Assembly: GCF_000209165.1 (NCBI RefSeq)
Contig: NC_009068.1
Coordinates: 3,286,001 to 3,350,000 of the forward strand
Direction of reading: 5' to 3'
DNA from: Scheffersomyces stipitis CBS 6054
Taxonomy: Eukaryota > Ascomycota > Pichiomycetes > Serinales > Debaryomycetaceae
Length of the DNA stretch: 64,000 nucleotides
The notes below the pieces were generated by a model. That model was not told where the DNA came from, did not search any database, and saw only the letters and a program-made list of their open reading frames with translations. This document shows positions 11,911-22,411 of the stretch, one piece after another (position 1 is the stretch's first letter; each line of letters starts with the position of its first letter). The position numbers and the translations under genes are program-made.

Positions 11911-13474
11911 AGTGATATATCTCAAGATTAATACAGAAAAGTAGAGAAGAACTAGATGAAGAAATTTCAGCTTTATTTCAGTTGAGCAAATCCATCTGTA
12001 GCCTTCTGTATAAAGTCGGCCATGAAAACGTTGTCTAATTAATTTTTCAGCTGAGATTTTCTTGGCTTGGCCCAGCTGATTTTGCAACTAGTTTCATTAA
12101 TTGTAGCAGTTTGTAGGAGATTTTATTAGGTTAAGAATAGTCTTCCACTAGCTCCTATCATAGACCGATCGGTATATATATTGGAAGACGAAGCCCAGAA
12201 TGTAAGAATAAATTGTAAGCTGATATTTAGAGAAATTAATTAGAAGGCTTCGCAACACCGAGCCTCATGCAGAGTGATAACGATAAAAGAATTCGCAACC
12301 ATTTTTTACAATGCATAGGCAAGTGTACCAGAAACCTTTCCACATGTTCTATTTCCATAAAATAAAACACTTGCGCAAACTACTTTCATTCGAATTCTGT
12401 ATGTCACTTTAATTTCGAACTTTTTGCTATCATAGAACATATCCTATCATGACTTCGGAAATCTTCTGTTCATAACTTCTCTGCCAAATAAGAGCCGAGA
12501 AGAATAGAATCTCTATTGACAATACAGAACTCACAATCCTAGTCAGGCTACTAAAGAGTCTCATAGATAATGCCGCAGATCAATCCTATTCTTTCCTCTT
12601 GAATAAGAAACGAATAAGCAATAAGAATTGCTTAAGTTTTCGAGAAAGAATCAACATTTGCGGAAGGTTCAATCATCACTATGGAATATGACCTCCGGCA
12701 AACATAGAAAGAAGACAGAACCATTACAAATAATCATACATTTTTATTGACTTTCATGTAAAATCTCTGCCTGTAGTTTCTAATCTGCTCGTGTGATGTG
12801 CTGGAAGGGTCTCTTGGTGTACTGTATCTGGTAAAGGAAGAACTCTCACGATATGTAAGACCAAAGAATTATTCCATACGCCGTAGTAAACCTGTTGCAA
12901 ATCCCTTCCCAAGCACCAATGCCCTTAGTCTCCAGAATCGGTGACAAAACTCCATACAAGTTCAATTGAGCAAATTATCCCTTTATTCTGAAGCCTTTCA
13001 CTTCATTCTATATCAGGATTGCTTCATTCGATGGATTCGACAAAACCACGTGACCCGCGCACAATACCGGGGGCATTCCATGGTGTTTACAATTGACATT
13101 ACAACAGATCACTAAAACTGGCTACTACCTGTAAGCGGTGTGTAGCTTGTTTTGGAACCCCTAGAGATAAAATCTGGCTAACTGATAGTCACTTCTTGGT
13201 TTTCTGTACAAAAGAAGTGTTTTCACCATTTTAAAACTTTTCTGAAACAACTACTACTGGATCAGACACAAAAAGACACTGAACAAACAGATCAACGATC
13301 AGATCTTAGAAACACCATAGACTTGGTTTACAAGCTGATATTTTGACACACTATACTGGCAACCTTATATGAACTTCATTCTGAATCTGGCCATAGTTTT
13401 TCTTTGTACAAAATTTGAATATCACATTATATCATTCTCAATTCTCAGATCATTCTGCCGTCTGCGAATAATCG
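11911..13474. other. 1.56 kb spacer upstream of KAR9
   Basis: Holds the presumed leader of the unknown membrane gene (TATATATA near 12173-12180) and the KAR9 upstream region, with one CACGTGAC at 13047-13054. On the minus strand at about 12740-13010 there is a stop-interrupted frame with coding-like runs, but it is too weak to call a pseudogene. No RNA gene recognised. Confidence 0.5.
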
Positions 13475-15613
13475 ATGACTTCACCCACACGAAACGTGTA
13501 TCATCGGCGAGAAACATCTATAAAGCGTCCCAAGGCAATACTAAGTCTGAATACAAAACTCTCGGAAATCCTTTCCAAGACTCCGGGGTTTTCTGCATTT
13601 GATGAGCTCATAAGTATACCTACTACTACAACAAAGCTTCACCAACATGATATATTCAAGATCAACAAGATCATAGACGACATCCACTGCTATCTCACGG
13701 AACTTTTAGCCGATTTTTCAGATGTGGAAGAGGCGACTATCTCAAATGTTTCGGATCTAGAGTGGTACTTTGAAGGAAGAGAAAATGTTCATGAGTTGAC
13801 TAGAAACATGGAAAGCATCGATGCTATCATATCGCAATTGCTAGTCATAATTGAGTCTGACACCAGCAGTGAAATTCTGACGTCCTTGCTTTCTAAATTT
13901 GAAGTCTCTTCTGATCTCCTACTAGATGCAAAAAAGTTCATTATCACCTTGAAGAAGAACGTTGATATTTCTGTCAACTATAAGGAAATCAAGGAGTCTA
14001 TCATCAAATCGCTCATGAACGAAATTGAGGATTGTATCAAAGTCTTTTTAAGATTACAGAAGTTGAAATTGTCTTCGCCACGAAGAGAACTTCCCAATTT
14101 CGAATTGCTGAAGATTACTTCTAAGATGAGAATTAGCGATCTTTCAGTTACTAATAATTTATCCATGAAGTCTATGAGACTTCCGACATTTAATGAATTT
14201 GACGATGCACTATATAACGAATATCTTGATCTAGAATCACGAATAACACCTCTACAGGTTTCGCTAGATATTCTCCCTATGAAGATTGAAGAATTTGACC
14301 GAATGTGTTCTGGTTCGCTCTTCCCTTCGTCTAGATCTGATATATTTGACAACTTCGAAAAGTTAATGGGGAGATGGAACTACCTCCTTAATGAAAAGCA
14401 GCTGCTTAAAAAGGAGTGTTTAGATAGCAAATGGGACGAAATCTTCAGGTATCTCATCAGAGAGATTACAGCACAATGCCAAACAATAATAGACAAGTTG
14501 TCTTCGTCTTCTCCTCAAGATAGAAGCAAAGTGACAGATGAAGTGGGTTCAACTTACAAACTATGTTCCAATTCTATTATCCTCATTCATAAAGCGTTTC
14601 AAGAGTCAATAATATCAGACTCGTCTTTAGTAGCCTTGTTTAACGAGACCATACTTTTCAAATGGGATGATGTTAATAAGCTCTTAACCAATCCGTCTTT
14701 CAGAGCCAAACGCCCAGATAGCTCCAATCCGTTCATGATCAAGAATTCAACAGTTGACAAAAACGGATTGAAGTTGTTCCAAACTCGTGTTCGAAGTCTA
14801 TCCCCAGAAGCTCCATTAAGCAATGGTTTGGGTATTGATCTAGGAATAGATGTGGAATCCACTAAAGTTCCGTTCAGTATTCGAAAAGAAGATAAAATAG
14901 TTGATATTTTCACTTCGAGTCGTCCACAAACTCTGAGCAAAGATCTAGACTTTGCGTCTCTAACGATAGCCGACACTACGGTAGGAGAGGAACCAGAGCT
15001 GTCTACTCCAGTCAGAAGTACTTCTGGATTTTCAACTGCTGATGCTAAAGAGGAGGATAACATTGAAAACAATATGAATAATGATGATGTCGTAGGACAA
15101 CACTTTGATGTTGTTGCATATTTCAAGAAGATTTTGTCAAAAGACAACCTTAAGCCTTCCAGACTTCCAGTTATGGTAGCCAATTATTCGCAATTAAAAT
15201 TGCCAACTTTGAAGAAGAAGTTCGAAGATGTAAAACCTCCTACTAAAATTCCGGGAATATGTGCATCTCATCCTGTGTTTCATTCGCCTGATCACAGAGC
15301 AGTGAAAACACCTATAAAGATGCATTCTGGTACTTTGCGAGCCTTGTGTTCTCCTATACGAACCTATCCTGGAGGGCGATCTGAAGATGTGGACGATATC
15401 TTCAACATTGGCAAATATGTTAGTCATTCTAGAACTTCTTCCAATGGTTCCTTAAGTGGATCTTCTCTAAAGAATGGCAGGATACCAAATCTAGCCTACG
15501 CTAGCCCAGTGCTCAACAGCACATCTCCTGAAAGGCCGCATTCTTCTTTGGGGTCGAGATACGAAGCTGCAAACTTGCTTCTGACTAAAGAACTCAGACC
15601 CAGTTGGAAATGA
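13475..15613 (+). CDS. KAR9: Spindle-orientation protein Kar9
   Basis: Yeast adaptor that links microtubule plus ends (via Bim1/EB1) to the type V myosin Myo2 and positions the mitotic spindle. The 712-residue product is helical over about 20-410. The segment around DSKWDEIFRYLIREITAQCQ and TYKLCSNSIILIHKAFQ (about 330-380) matches the Kar9 core pattern. A Ser/Pro-rich, probably disordered tail follows. The tail contains two EB1-type short motifs, SRLP near 562 and TKIP near 590 (SxIP-like), plus several S/T-P sites such as SSPRR and LSPEAP. S. cerevisiae Kar9 is 644 residues, so length is compatible. Sequence conservation in this family is low, hence less than full certainty. Confidence 0.8.
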   Translation: MTSPTRNVYHRRETSIKRPKAILSLNTKLSEILSKTPGFSAFDELISIPTTTTKLHQHDIFKINKIIDDIHCYLTELLADFSDVEEATISNVSDLEWYFEGRENVHELTRNMESIDAIISQLLVIIESDTSSEILTSLLSKFEVSSDLLLDAKKFIITLKKNVDISVNYKEIKESIIKSLMNEIEDCIKVFLRLQKLKLSSPRRELPNFELLKITSKMRISDLSVTNNLSMKSMRLPTFNEFDDALYNEYLDLESRITPLQVSLDILPMKIEEFDRMCSGSLFPSSRSDIFDNFEKLMGRWNYLLNEKQLLKKECLDSKWDEIFRYLIREITAQCQTIIDKLSSSSPQDRSKVTDEVGSTYKLCSNSIILIHKAFQESIISDSSLVALFNETILFKWDDVNKLLTNPSFRAKRPDSSNPFMIKNSTVDKNGLKLFQTRVRSLSPEAPLSNGLGIDLGIDVESTKVPFSIRKEDKIVDIFTSSRPQTLSKDLDFASLTIADTTVGEEPELSTPVRSTSGFSTADAKEEDNIENNMNNDDVVGQHFDVVAYFKKILSKDNLKPSRLPVMVANYSQLKLPTLKKKFEDVKPPTKIPGICASHPVFHSPDHRAVKTPIKMHSGTLRALCSPIRTYPGGRSEDVDDIFNIGKYVSHSRTSSNGSLSGSSLKNGRIPNLAYASPVLNSTSPERPHSSLGSRYEAANLLLTKELRPSWK

Positions 15614-15824
15614 TGGAGCTAGAAGCGAACTATTGATCTTGAGGTGGATCTCTAAGAAGGTAGTAATAATCTATACAGCATACGATCTAAAATTAACGAA
15701 ATTGGTACATGAAATCATTAATGAATCTATTTACAGTGTATATTTGGATTGTGGATCTTACTATTGGGATAATAGCGTATTGCGCTGAAATAGTATATCG
15801 TAGTAATACCTTGTTGTTTTTGGT

Positions 15825-16265
15825 TTACTTGCTAGATTTTCCAGTAGGATCTTCCATAGTCTTACTAGTAAATCCTTGTAAGAAGAAATCCTTTCCAAAA
15901 ATTTTGTAGGTCCAACTTTCCTTCTCCACTTTCCATTTCTCAGCCTCGTCATACTTTCTGACTTCGTTTCCTTCCAACAATTCTCCCTGTCTGACCTTCT
16001 TAGTGGATGTTCCTTCTAGACGTCGGTACATTTCCAAGGACGGTATGATTATTAGTGGAACTGAAAGCAAGATCATAAATACTCCATAGTAACGAGTTCT
16101 AACAGCTTGTGGAGCCTTTTTCCAATTGGCTTTCCCTGTTTCCACTAGCTCTGTAATGAACTCACTTTGTGGAGCTTTGGGTTGTGGTTTTCGGATGCTG
16201 GAGGTCATCACAGGTTTGCCCTTTTTGCCTTCACGATGGAAAGACGAGTTTTCGAACTTACTCAT
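15825..16265 (-). CDS. Unknown single-pass membrane protein
   Basis: Not recognised. The 146-residue protein has a basic, Pro/Ser-rich N-terminus (MSKFENSSFHREGKKGKP), an amphipathic stretch about 35-57, one membrane helix about 59-79 (YYGVFMILLSVPLIIIPSLEMY) flanked by Arg residues, and a charged C-terminal half including EVRKYDEAEKWKVEKESWTYKIFGKDFF. The layout resembles small mitochondrial or ER tail proteins, but I have no specific motif. It is divergent from PCM1 across about 220 bp that includes GTCACGTGAAAA. The start is the ATG at 16265, the first in frame. Confidence 0.75.
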   Translation of the reverse strand: MSKFENSSFHREGKKGKPVMTSSIRKPQPKAPQSEFITELVETGKANWKKAPQAVRTRYYGVFMILLSVPLIIIPSLEMYRRLEGTSTKKVRQGELLEGNEVRKYDEAEKWKVEKESWTYKIFGKDFFLQGFTSKTMEDPTGKSSK

Positions 16266-16368
16266 AATTATAGGGATGATAAAGAAAAGAATACAGCTGT
16301 TATTGTAAATGAATGAAACCTAGATATAAACTGTAGCAAGATCGTAATACTAGACATGTAGTTTTTTA

Positions 16369-16380
16369 GTCACGTGAAAA
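16369..16380. promoter_or_regulatory. GTCACGTGAAAA element
   Basis: The complement reads TTTTCACGTGAC, the same 12-mer seen at DIM1, PRP6 and COA6. It lies between two divergent starts (16265 and 16486). CACGTG is the Cbf1/bHLH core in yeasts. Confidence 0.6.
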
Positions 16381-16485
16381 TATCGAAACGCATGCCTTCC
16401 AAATCAGTACTAGAAATAAATACGACATGGAAATCAACACTCTTGATTCACTCTTCTTCCACCATTTTCTGCCATTGTAGCTGTC

Positions 16486-18114
16486 ATGACTTCGCAAGCG
16501 TCGCTGAACTTTGATTCGTTTTCTGAGCAGCTTGCTCTTCATCCAAAGCCCGAAAATCTCAAGTTTACCTATGGAACGGCAGGTTTCCGTATGGTAGCTA
16601 CCGATTTGGACTATGTGAATTTCACGGTAGGAATCCTAGCTTCGCTTAGATCCAAATACCTAGGCGGAAAAACTGTCGGAGTGATGGTTACTGCTTCCCA
16701 TAACCCTCCTCAGGATAACGGAGTTAAAGTCGTGGACCCCTTGGGTTCAATGCTTGCTGCCGAATGGGAAACCTATGCTACAACCTTGGCCAACTCGAGC
16801 CATGCAGAGTTATTGGGAAATATCGTCAAACTCAGCACGGACTTGAAAATTGACTTATCGCAACCTTCCAGTGTGATCATCGCCAGAGATTCGAGAGAAC
16901 TGAGTCCTGCTTTATCAAATGCTACTATTGATGGATTTAAGGCTGTGCCTAATACTGAGTACACAGATTATGGTTTATTCACTACTCCACAATTGCACTA
17001 TTTGACAAGAACCTTAAACGATTCTGCCTATGGTGAAACATCCGAAGAAGGTTACTATAAGAAGATGGCTGATGCTTTTAAAAATATCTTCAAATTATCT
17101 GGCAACCAGGAAAAGATTGATATCACCATTGATGCAGCCAACGGTGTAGGTGCTCCAAAGGCTGAAGATTTGATAAAAGGCTATTTGTCGAACCAGGTTT
17201 CGTACACTTTGGTCAATGGTGATTATTTGACTCCACAGCTCTTGAATTACGACTGTGGTGCTGATTACGTGAAGACTAACCAGAAGTTACCCAAGAACGT
17301 AGATAGCCCAACGCCTAACAAGTTGTATGCCTCTTTTGATGGAGATGCAGACAGATTGATATGCTACTACAATGATTCCGAAACTGGTGAATTCAGATTG
17401 TTGGACGGCGATAAGCTTGCTACCTTAATTGCATTATTCTTCCAACAACTCTTCGAGCACATCGACGAGACCAAGCTCAAGTTAAACATTGGTGTAGTGC
17501 AAACGGCATATGCCAACGGTTCATCTACCAAGTACGTAGAAGATGTTTTGAAGATACCTGTAGTCTGTACTTCTACTGGTGTAAAGCACTTGCATCATGC
17601 TGCGGAAGAATTTGACATTGGTGTATACTTTGAAGCCAATGGTCATGGAACTGTGATCTTCTCACCTGAGGCTGAAAGAAAGATATTCGCTTATGAAAAC
17701 GAGTCTGCTAGTGACAGAGAGTTGGAGTCTATTCATATTTTACAGGAGTTTACCAAATTGATTAACCAGACAGTCGGTGATGCCATTTCCGACTTGTTGG
17801 CCGTATTGATCATCCTACACTACTTGGGTTTGAATCCAGAAGACTGGAACCAGTCCTACGACGACTTGCCTAACAAGTTGATCAAAGTGATTGTTCCCGA
17901 CAGATCCATCTTCAAGACAACCAACGCTGAAAGAACCTTAGTAGAACCTGTTGGTTTGCAAGCTAAAATCGACGACCTTGTCAAGAAGTATCCTAGTGGA
18001 AGATCTTTCGTCAGAGCTTCTGGTACGGAAGATGCTGTCAGAGTATATGCTGAAGCCAAAACAAAGGAAGGTGTCGAGGAGTTGTCTAAGTTGGTTGGTG
18101 AATTGGTGAAGTAA
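16486..18114 (+). CDS. PCM1: Phosphoacetylglucosamine mutase
   Basis: Converts GlcNAc-6-phosphate to GlcNAc-1-phosphate in UDP-GlcNAc synthesis, feeding chitin, N-glycan and GPI anchor formation in the cytosol. The 542-residue protein has all hexosephosphate mutase landmarks. These are YGTAGFRM (about 29-36), the active-site phosphoserine loop TASHNPPQDNG (S71), the metal-binding loop FDGDADRL (about 284-291), the sugar-binding segment YFEANGHGT (about 382-390) and the phosphate-binding C-terminal RASGTEDAVRVY (about 509-520). Length equals fungal Agm1/Pcm1. Nothing appears broken. Confidence 0.98.
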   Translation: MTSQASLNFDSFSEQLALHPKPENLKFTYGTAGFRMVATDLDYVNFTVGILASLRSKYLGGKTVGVMVTASHNPPQDNGVKVVDPLGSMLAAEWETYATTLANSSHAELLGNIVKLSTDLKIDLSQPSSVIIARDSRELSPALSNATIDGFKAVPNTEYTDYGLFTTPQLHYLTRTLNDSAYGETSEEGYYKKMADAFKNIFKLSGNQEKIDITIDAANGVGAPKAEDLIKGYLSNQVSYTLVNGDYLTPQLLNYDCGADYVKTNQKLPKNVDSPTPNKLYASFDGDADRLICYYNDSETGEFRLLDGDKLATLIALFFQQLFEHIDETKLKLNIGVVQTAYANGSSTKYVEDVLKIPVVCTSTGVKHLHHAAEEFDIGVYFEANGHGTVIFSPEAERKIFAYENESASDRELESIHILQEFTKLINQTVGDAISDLLAVLIILHYLGLNPEDWNQSYDDLPNKLIKVIVPDRSIFKTTNAERTLVEPVGLQAKIDDLVKKYPSGRSFVRASGTEDAVRVYAEAKTKEGVEELSKLVGELVK

Positions 18115-18414
18115 AAAAAGTACAACAAACATATTTAATGTGAAATAAATCAAAATCAGTAATGTATAACAATAAAGTTGCATTAACGAAAACAAATAAA
18201 ATACTAGTATACTTACCAAATACATAATGAAAACATAGAATACTAAACATGTAGACAACCACAAAACTTTTAGGGAATTAATCTTCTGCAAGATATATTA
18301 CAATACAAGTATCAATGCAAAATTATATATTGATGAAAAGTATATGCTAATGTGTTTGAATTCAATGAGAGCAACCAATCGTTGTCATCATGATGCTGTA
18401 TTTGATTTTTATTT
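18115..18414. other. Convergent 3' spacer PCM1/LCL3
   Basis: AT-rich 300 bp with repeated AATAAA/ATATTTAAT-like words, suitable for two convergent 3' ends. No gene seen. Confidence 0.6.
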
Positions 18415-19122
18415 CTAGTCTCCTCTGTAGTGTTCTCTTTTGAACTCGCCTGGAGTCGTCATCTTCTTTCCCAAAGACCATACTCCTTTCTTCTGTCTCT
18501 TGGCCTTGGCTTCCAAGTTTCTATATAATGCTTCATTATCGCCGAACTCTGCTCCCAGTTTTCCTTCGTATACTATTCCTAGGCCCTGTCTAATCATTTC
18601 TGCACTAACATCTTTTTTGCCAGTCCATTTCCATACCTGAGCTCGTGCCACTAATCGCTTGTACTGGTCAATAGAGAATGGGGTCACCGTCACGTATCTT
18701 TTTCCAACATACGAGGACAACCAAATGAGTGCTTCTTCTGAAAATGGCTGTGCTGGTTTGCCCCAATGGGAACGTTCTGGAGCATCTACTCCACATAATC
18801 TAATCATTAACGTCTCGTCTTTCAACTGGTTTCTATTGGTAGGAATTTTACGAAGCCAGCCCCAACCCATGAAAACTCCACCAGGAGTATGGAAAAAGCG
18901 GAAGTTATCTCCATCACCTACTCGTGTAACATACCCGTACAATTTCTGCTGGTTGTCCAATATTTTGGGTGTTATGTCCAAATAGGTTCTTAATCTAGTA
19001 ACATACCTCTGGTGAAATTTGTAGGACAAAAACGCAGTGGTCGTAATTCCAGCGGAAAGAAGCAATACTTTCGGATGCAATAGTGATACCTCTGTTGAGC
19101 TGTTTTGTGGAATGGGAGCCAT
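18415..19122 (-). CDS. LCL3: Probable endonuclease Lcl3 (staphylococcal-nuclease fold)
   Basis: Membrane-anchored SNase-like protein of mitochondria; the S. cerevisiae deletion affects lifespan. Using the ATG at 19122 the product is 235 residues, with an N-terminal membrane helix about 18-36 and the SNase core from about 60 onward. The core includes [18 protein letters not shown], the catalytic arginine region [22 protein letters not shown] (about 107-127, R108 and E116) and the second arginine in [14 protein letters not shown] (about 153-166). The C-terminus ([10 protein letters not shown], then [13 protein letters not shown]) is typical of the family. A longer in-frame extension upstream starts at TTG and lacks an ATG, so it was not used. 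Confidence 0.93.
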   Translation of the reverse strand: MAPIPQNSSTEVSLLHPKVLLLSAGITTTAFLSYKFHQRYVTRLRTYLDITPKILDNQQKLYGYVTRVGDGDNFRFFHTPGGVFMGWGWLRKIPTNRNQLKDETLMIRLCGVDAPERSHWGKPAQPFSEEALIWLSSYVGKRYVTVTPFSIDQYKRLVARAQVWKWTGKKDVSAEMIRQGLGIVYEGKLGAEFGDNEALYRNLEAKAKRQKKGVWSLGKKMTTPGEFKREHYRGD

Positions 19123-20488
19123 TCTATATACAAATGTTCTCTTACAAGAGTATAGTGAAGAGGTCTTCGCTTGTTCTAGTAGAAAAGTGAATATTTCAAA
19201 TGATTCCACACGTAAACAGAGGCAGTATGTGCAGGTGATAGATGTGTTTCGTGGGGATGATCGCGTTGCACCCAAGATTAATTCTCCGTATAACGAAGGT
19301 TGGAATTGATGGGTTTTGTTGAAGAGAGTAGATAGAATGCAAGTGAAAGAATTTGGGCTATTCGGTTGATGACATCTTGAAATCTACACGTGAAAACTGC
19401 TTACAAACATCTTTAAGTGCACTTTGTGGAGTTAAAATGTAAAATCTACAAAAAAAAAAGGGACTGAGAAACATATCAAAATCGGGGAAATAGAAGTTTG
19501 AAGACGAACCACAGCAAGATTGTGGTCAATTGAACTTAGTAAATAGCCAGCGTTAGTGTTTCCTAATCCAGGTGAAGCTAACTATTTCAAATGTATACCT
19601 AATATGGCGATTGATTATATCTACGACGACATCTGAACGACACTGCTGGTATGAATCTAAACCCCAAAGGAATTCAAACGGACTATAAGCAATTTGTTCA
19701 CACGAGCGACAATTTTTAATACTCAAGCCACACACATATATATCGGCAACTGTAGCACTGCAACTGGGTTTTTAAGCAAGACTTTGATATTTTGCCTTGC
19801 TTCTAAAAATAAATGGAACCAGGCTTTCAAATGACATTTTTTTGCGGCAATTCTTGACCTCTAAAATTTCGAGGGCTGCAAATTTTTGGTGGGAGAATAG
19901 TCAAAATGTGATAAATAAGTATAATGGAAACAAAAGGTATAGACAATCTTGTTGTAGGTGAACCATTGCATGGTTACCACTTAGAGGGTCTATCGACCAT
20001 CTTGGTAGTTGTTATTCCGAACCAAAAATGATGACTATTGATACAGAGATGGCTGTAAAAACATGTTATAGCTACTTAGACTACAGGAATCAAACGAAGT
20101 AGTTGTTGCTGGACATGATGTCGATATGGTGTAGATGAAGACAGAAACCGAAGACACAAAACTAAGAGAGCCGTACAGATATTGTGATAACGTTACCAAA
20201 CAAAGACTTGGGACAGATAGAAGGAGGGTTTACATATACAATGCAGAGAATGTTTGTGTCCAAACTGACAACATCTAAAAAAACGATTTACACTATCATA
20301 AGTCATTTCCTATCCCATTCGTCCTACACCGTGGATTGTTTTACCTAGCGAAGTAGACAGTAGACATAAGATTCTGCTCAACTTCATAGCACGTTTTTGA
20401 ACCCTTTCAGTTAAGAATTGCATTTCTAGCATCAATGGTAGTTTAGTGTACCCGAGAAAGGAGAATCGTTCGGTGAGATCTAAAAAGT
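19123..20488. other. 1.37 kb spacer between LCL3 and the PNGase A gene
   Basis: Contains TACACGTGAAAA (19385-19396) in the LCL3 upstream region, a ten-A run (about 19451-19460), and otherwise AT-rich sequence. I looked for box C/D patterns near the ATGATGA at about 20030 and found no D box and terminal stem at a suitable distance. No gene supported. Confidence 0.5.
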
Positions 20489-22411
20489 TCAGAACATTTG
20501 GCTTTTGTTAGGCTGGAATGTGAATAATCTTGAATGCCTTTCAGAATCACGGAAAGATTCAAACCTCAGCTTGACTATGCTATTGTCCATTGAATATGAG
20601 TCGAATGCTTTGGTTGACTCAGACTCGCATAGGCGATTGGTAACTTTACCCACTTTGGCGCCGGAGTAGATTTTAGCTGAATTTAAGCATCCAGCATCTT
20701 CACCAGATATAATGACCTCATTTATTATGGACCATGAAAAGAAACGATATTCGTGTAATAACTCGTTAGTGGCATTTCCGTCAAGAACAATTAAGTATGT
20801 ATACATGTGGCCAAACATACTCAGTTTGTGACCAACGACATCAAGTGAAATTTTGCCATTAATCTGGTGCTCAGTTAAATAACTCTTAGTAGAACCCTTT
20901 TGATTTACAGTGAAGTTTAACAGAGTTTGGTTCCTTAAAGAAAATCGAAGAGTCGACGAATGGGAAGAATAAAAATCGTCTGAAACAGTTAAAATTTTAG
21001 TAGCAATTTTGCGAGGGTCATATCGTAAACTACTACTATAAGTTTCGGTTATTCCAGACCCTAATATCTCACCTTGAGAAGTCAAAATGTCTTTGTTTTC
21101 CCACAGAAAGATATTGCCAGACACGTACCATTCTGTATTGGCTTGATTGTCGCCCTTCATTATTGGCTTTGCAGGGGATGAAAATCTAAAATCGTTGACA
21201 CCATAATTATCCTTTTGGGAAAATACGTTTTCAATCTCCAAGGGGAACATATCGTTGACAGGAGAAACAAGTTGAACTTCTAAGGTGGATTTCTGACCCC
21301 ACAAAATTGGCAAAACGTTGGCCAAATTTACTTCATAGCTAAATCCGGTAAAACTACCAAAAGGAGCAATAGGCCCAGAGTACGCGCTGGGAATGATAGA
21401 GTTCGAGTGAAACAAAATAGGGTTTGGTGAGATAGTAGCAATTAGTTGTTCATTAATGAAAATGTTCAAAAGACGAAACGGAGAATTTCTATTAAGAATG
21501 AAAAATTCAACGTCAGACTTTCCAGCAGAGACAAATAATTCTAGCTTTGCAGCAAATGTCTTTCCACTGAACTTTGGTAATTCAACTAAGAACTTGTCGT
21601 TCTTCGAGAAGTCAAACACTTCTCCATTTGATTTGGTCAATGCTATTATATCGTTTGCAGGCTCAGTTGAATTGAAAAGCGAACTCACTGTGATTGGAGA
21701 ACCTATAACAGGCTTTTCTTTTCCGCAGTTCGCTAATGTAAGAGCAAGAGCAAAGCTGATTTTGTCATGACTCCCTTCCAAGATTTGCACTTTGAATTGG
21801 TTGGAACTTTTACCAAAGAGTGAAATGTACTTGGAAATGTCTTTACTGGTGCTTGAGTAGGTTGTGGTGCCTACCTTAGAAAGTGGTGGGGAAGTTCTCC
21901 ATACTGGATGACCATCGATGGAGATCTCAATTACATTGACATTTTCGGTATCGTTATCATTGTTGGTGAAGTTCAATGTCAAAAAAACAGAGTCAAATTC
22001 GAAGTCTTCAAACTTGGAGAAAGTAGCACTCAAACCATTTACTAATTTCTGTTTCTCGTAGACCGTAGTATTCATGACTTTTGCCTCCAAAGGAATCCTT
22101 TCAAAATTGTTTTCGATTACTTGCATAGGTTCACCATCAATTGCAGTCATTGTCACCCATTCATCTACATTATGTCCAAAGGATTTGACGGAATCGTTTG
22201 AATAGCTGTATCTAACAAACAAATATAAGCAAAACGAAAACAATGATAGAATAATACTAAAGATGACAGTGAGGACCCACTTCTTAGAAATCTTTTCTTT
22301 GTAAGGTAAAAGCTGATTAGAGTCATCTAAAGCTAATTTGCAGTATTCATTATCTTCGAAGCAGTAGGTGTTTTTTTCAACTACTTCACTCTCCAAGTCT
22401 TCTTTTGACAT
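20489..22411 (-). CDS. PNGase A-family glycoamidase, type II membrane protein
   Basis: Resembles the peptide-N4-(N-acetyl-beta-glucosaminyl)asparagine amidase A family, which removes N-glycans from glycopeptides. The 640-residue protein has a 45-residue acidic cytosolic tail, one membrane anchor about 46-67 (VLTVIFSIILSLFSFCLYLFV) and a large extracytoplasmic domain. The family-like core is at about 140-215: SVFLTLNFTN ... IEISIDGHPVWRTSPPLSKVG ... KDISKYISLF, followed by APFGSFTGFSYEVNLANVLP (about 350-369). Several Asn-X-Ser/Thr sites (NFT, NST, NQT, NAT) suit a secretory location. S. cerevisiae has no obvious counterpart. Family call is from pattern memory, not a search; catalytic residues were not verified. 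Confidence 0.7.
   Translation of the reverse strand: MSKEDLESEVVEKNTYCFEDNEYCKLALDDSNQLLPYKEKISKKWVLTVIFSIILSLFSFCLYLFVRYSYSNDSVKSFGHNVDEWVTMTAIDGEPMQVIENNFERIPLEAKVMNTTVYEKQKLVNGLSATFSKFEDFEFDSVFLTLNFTNNDNDTENVNVIEISIDGHPVWRTSPPLSKVGTTTYSSTSKDISKYISLFGKSSNQFKVQILEGSHDKISFALALTLANCGKEKPVIGSPITVSSLFNSTEPANDIIALTKSNGEVFDFSKNDKFLVELPKFSGKTFAAKLELFVSAGKSDVEFFILNRNSPFRLLNIFINEQLIATISPNPILFHSNSIIPSAYSGPIAPFGSFTGFSYEVNLANVLPILWGQKSTLEVQLVSPVNDMFPLEIENVFSQKDNYGVNDFRFSSPAKPIMKGDNQANTEWYVSGNIFLWENKDILTSQGEILGSGITETYSSSLRYDPRKIATKILTVSDDFYSSHSSTLRFSLRNQTLLNFTVNQKGSTKSYLTEHQINGKISLDVVGHKLSMFGHMYTYLIVLDGNATNELLHEYRFFSWSIINEVIISGEDAGCLNSAKIYSGAKVGKVTNRLCESESTKAFDSYSMDNSIVKLRFESFRDSERHSRLFTFQPNKSQMF

Noticed and set aside
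12740..13010. Minus-strand coding-like runs (for example PILETKGIGAWEGICNRF) as a pseudogene
   Set aside because: Open runs are short enough to occur by chance, with several stops and no recognised family.
20030..20270. ATGATGA followed by CTGA as a possible box C/D snoRNA
   Set aside because: The spacing is over 200 nt and no terminal stem flanks the boxes.
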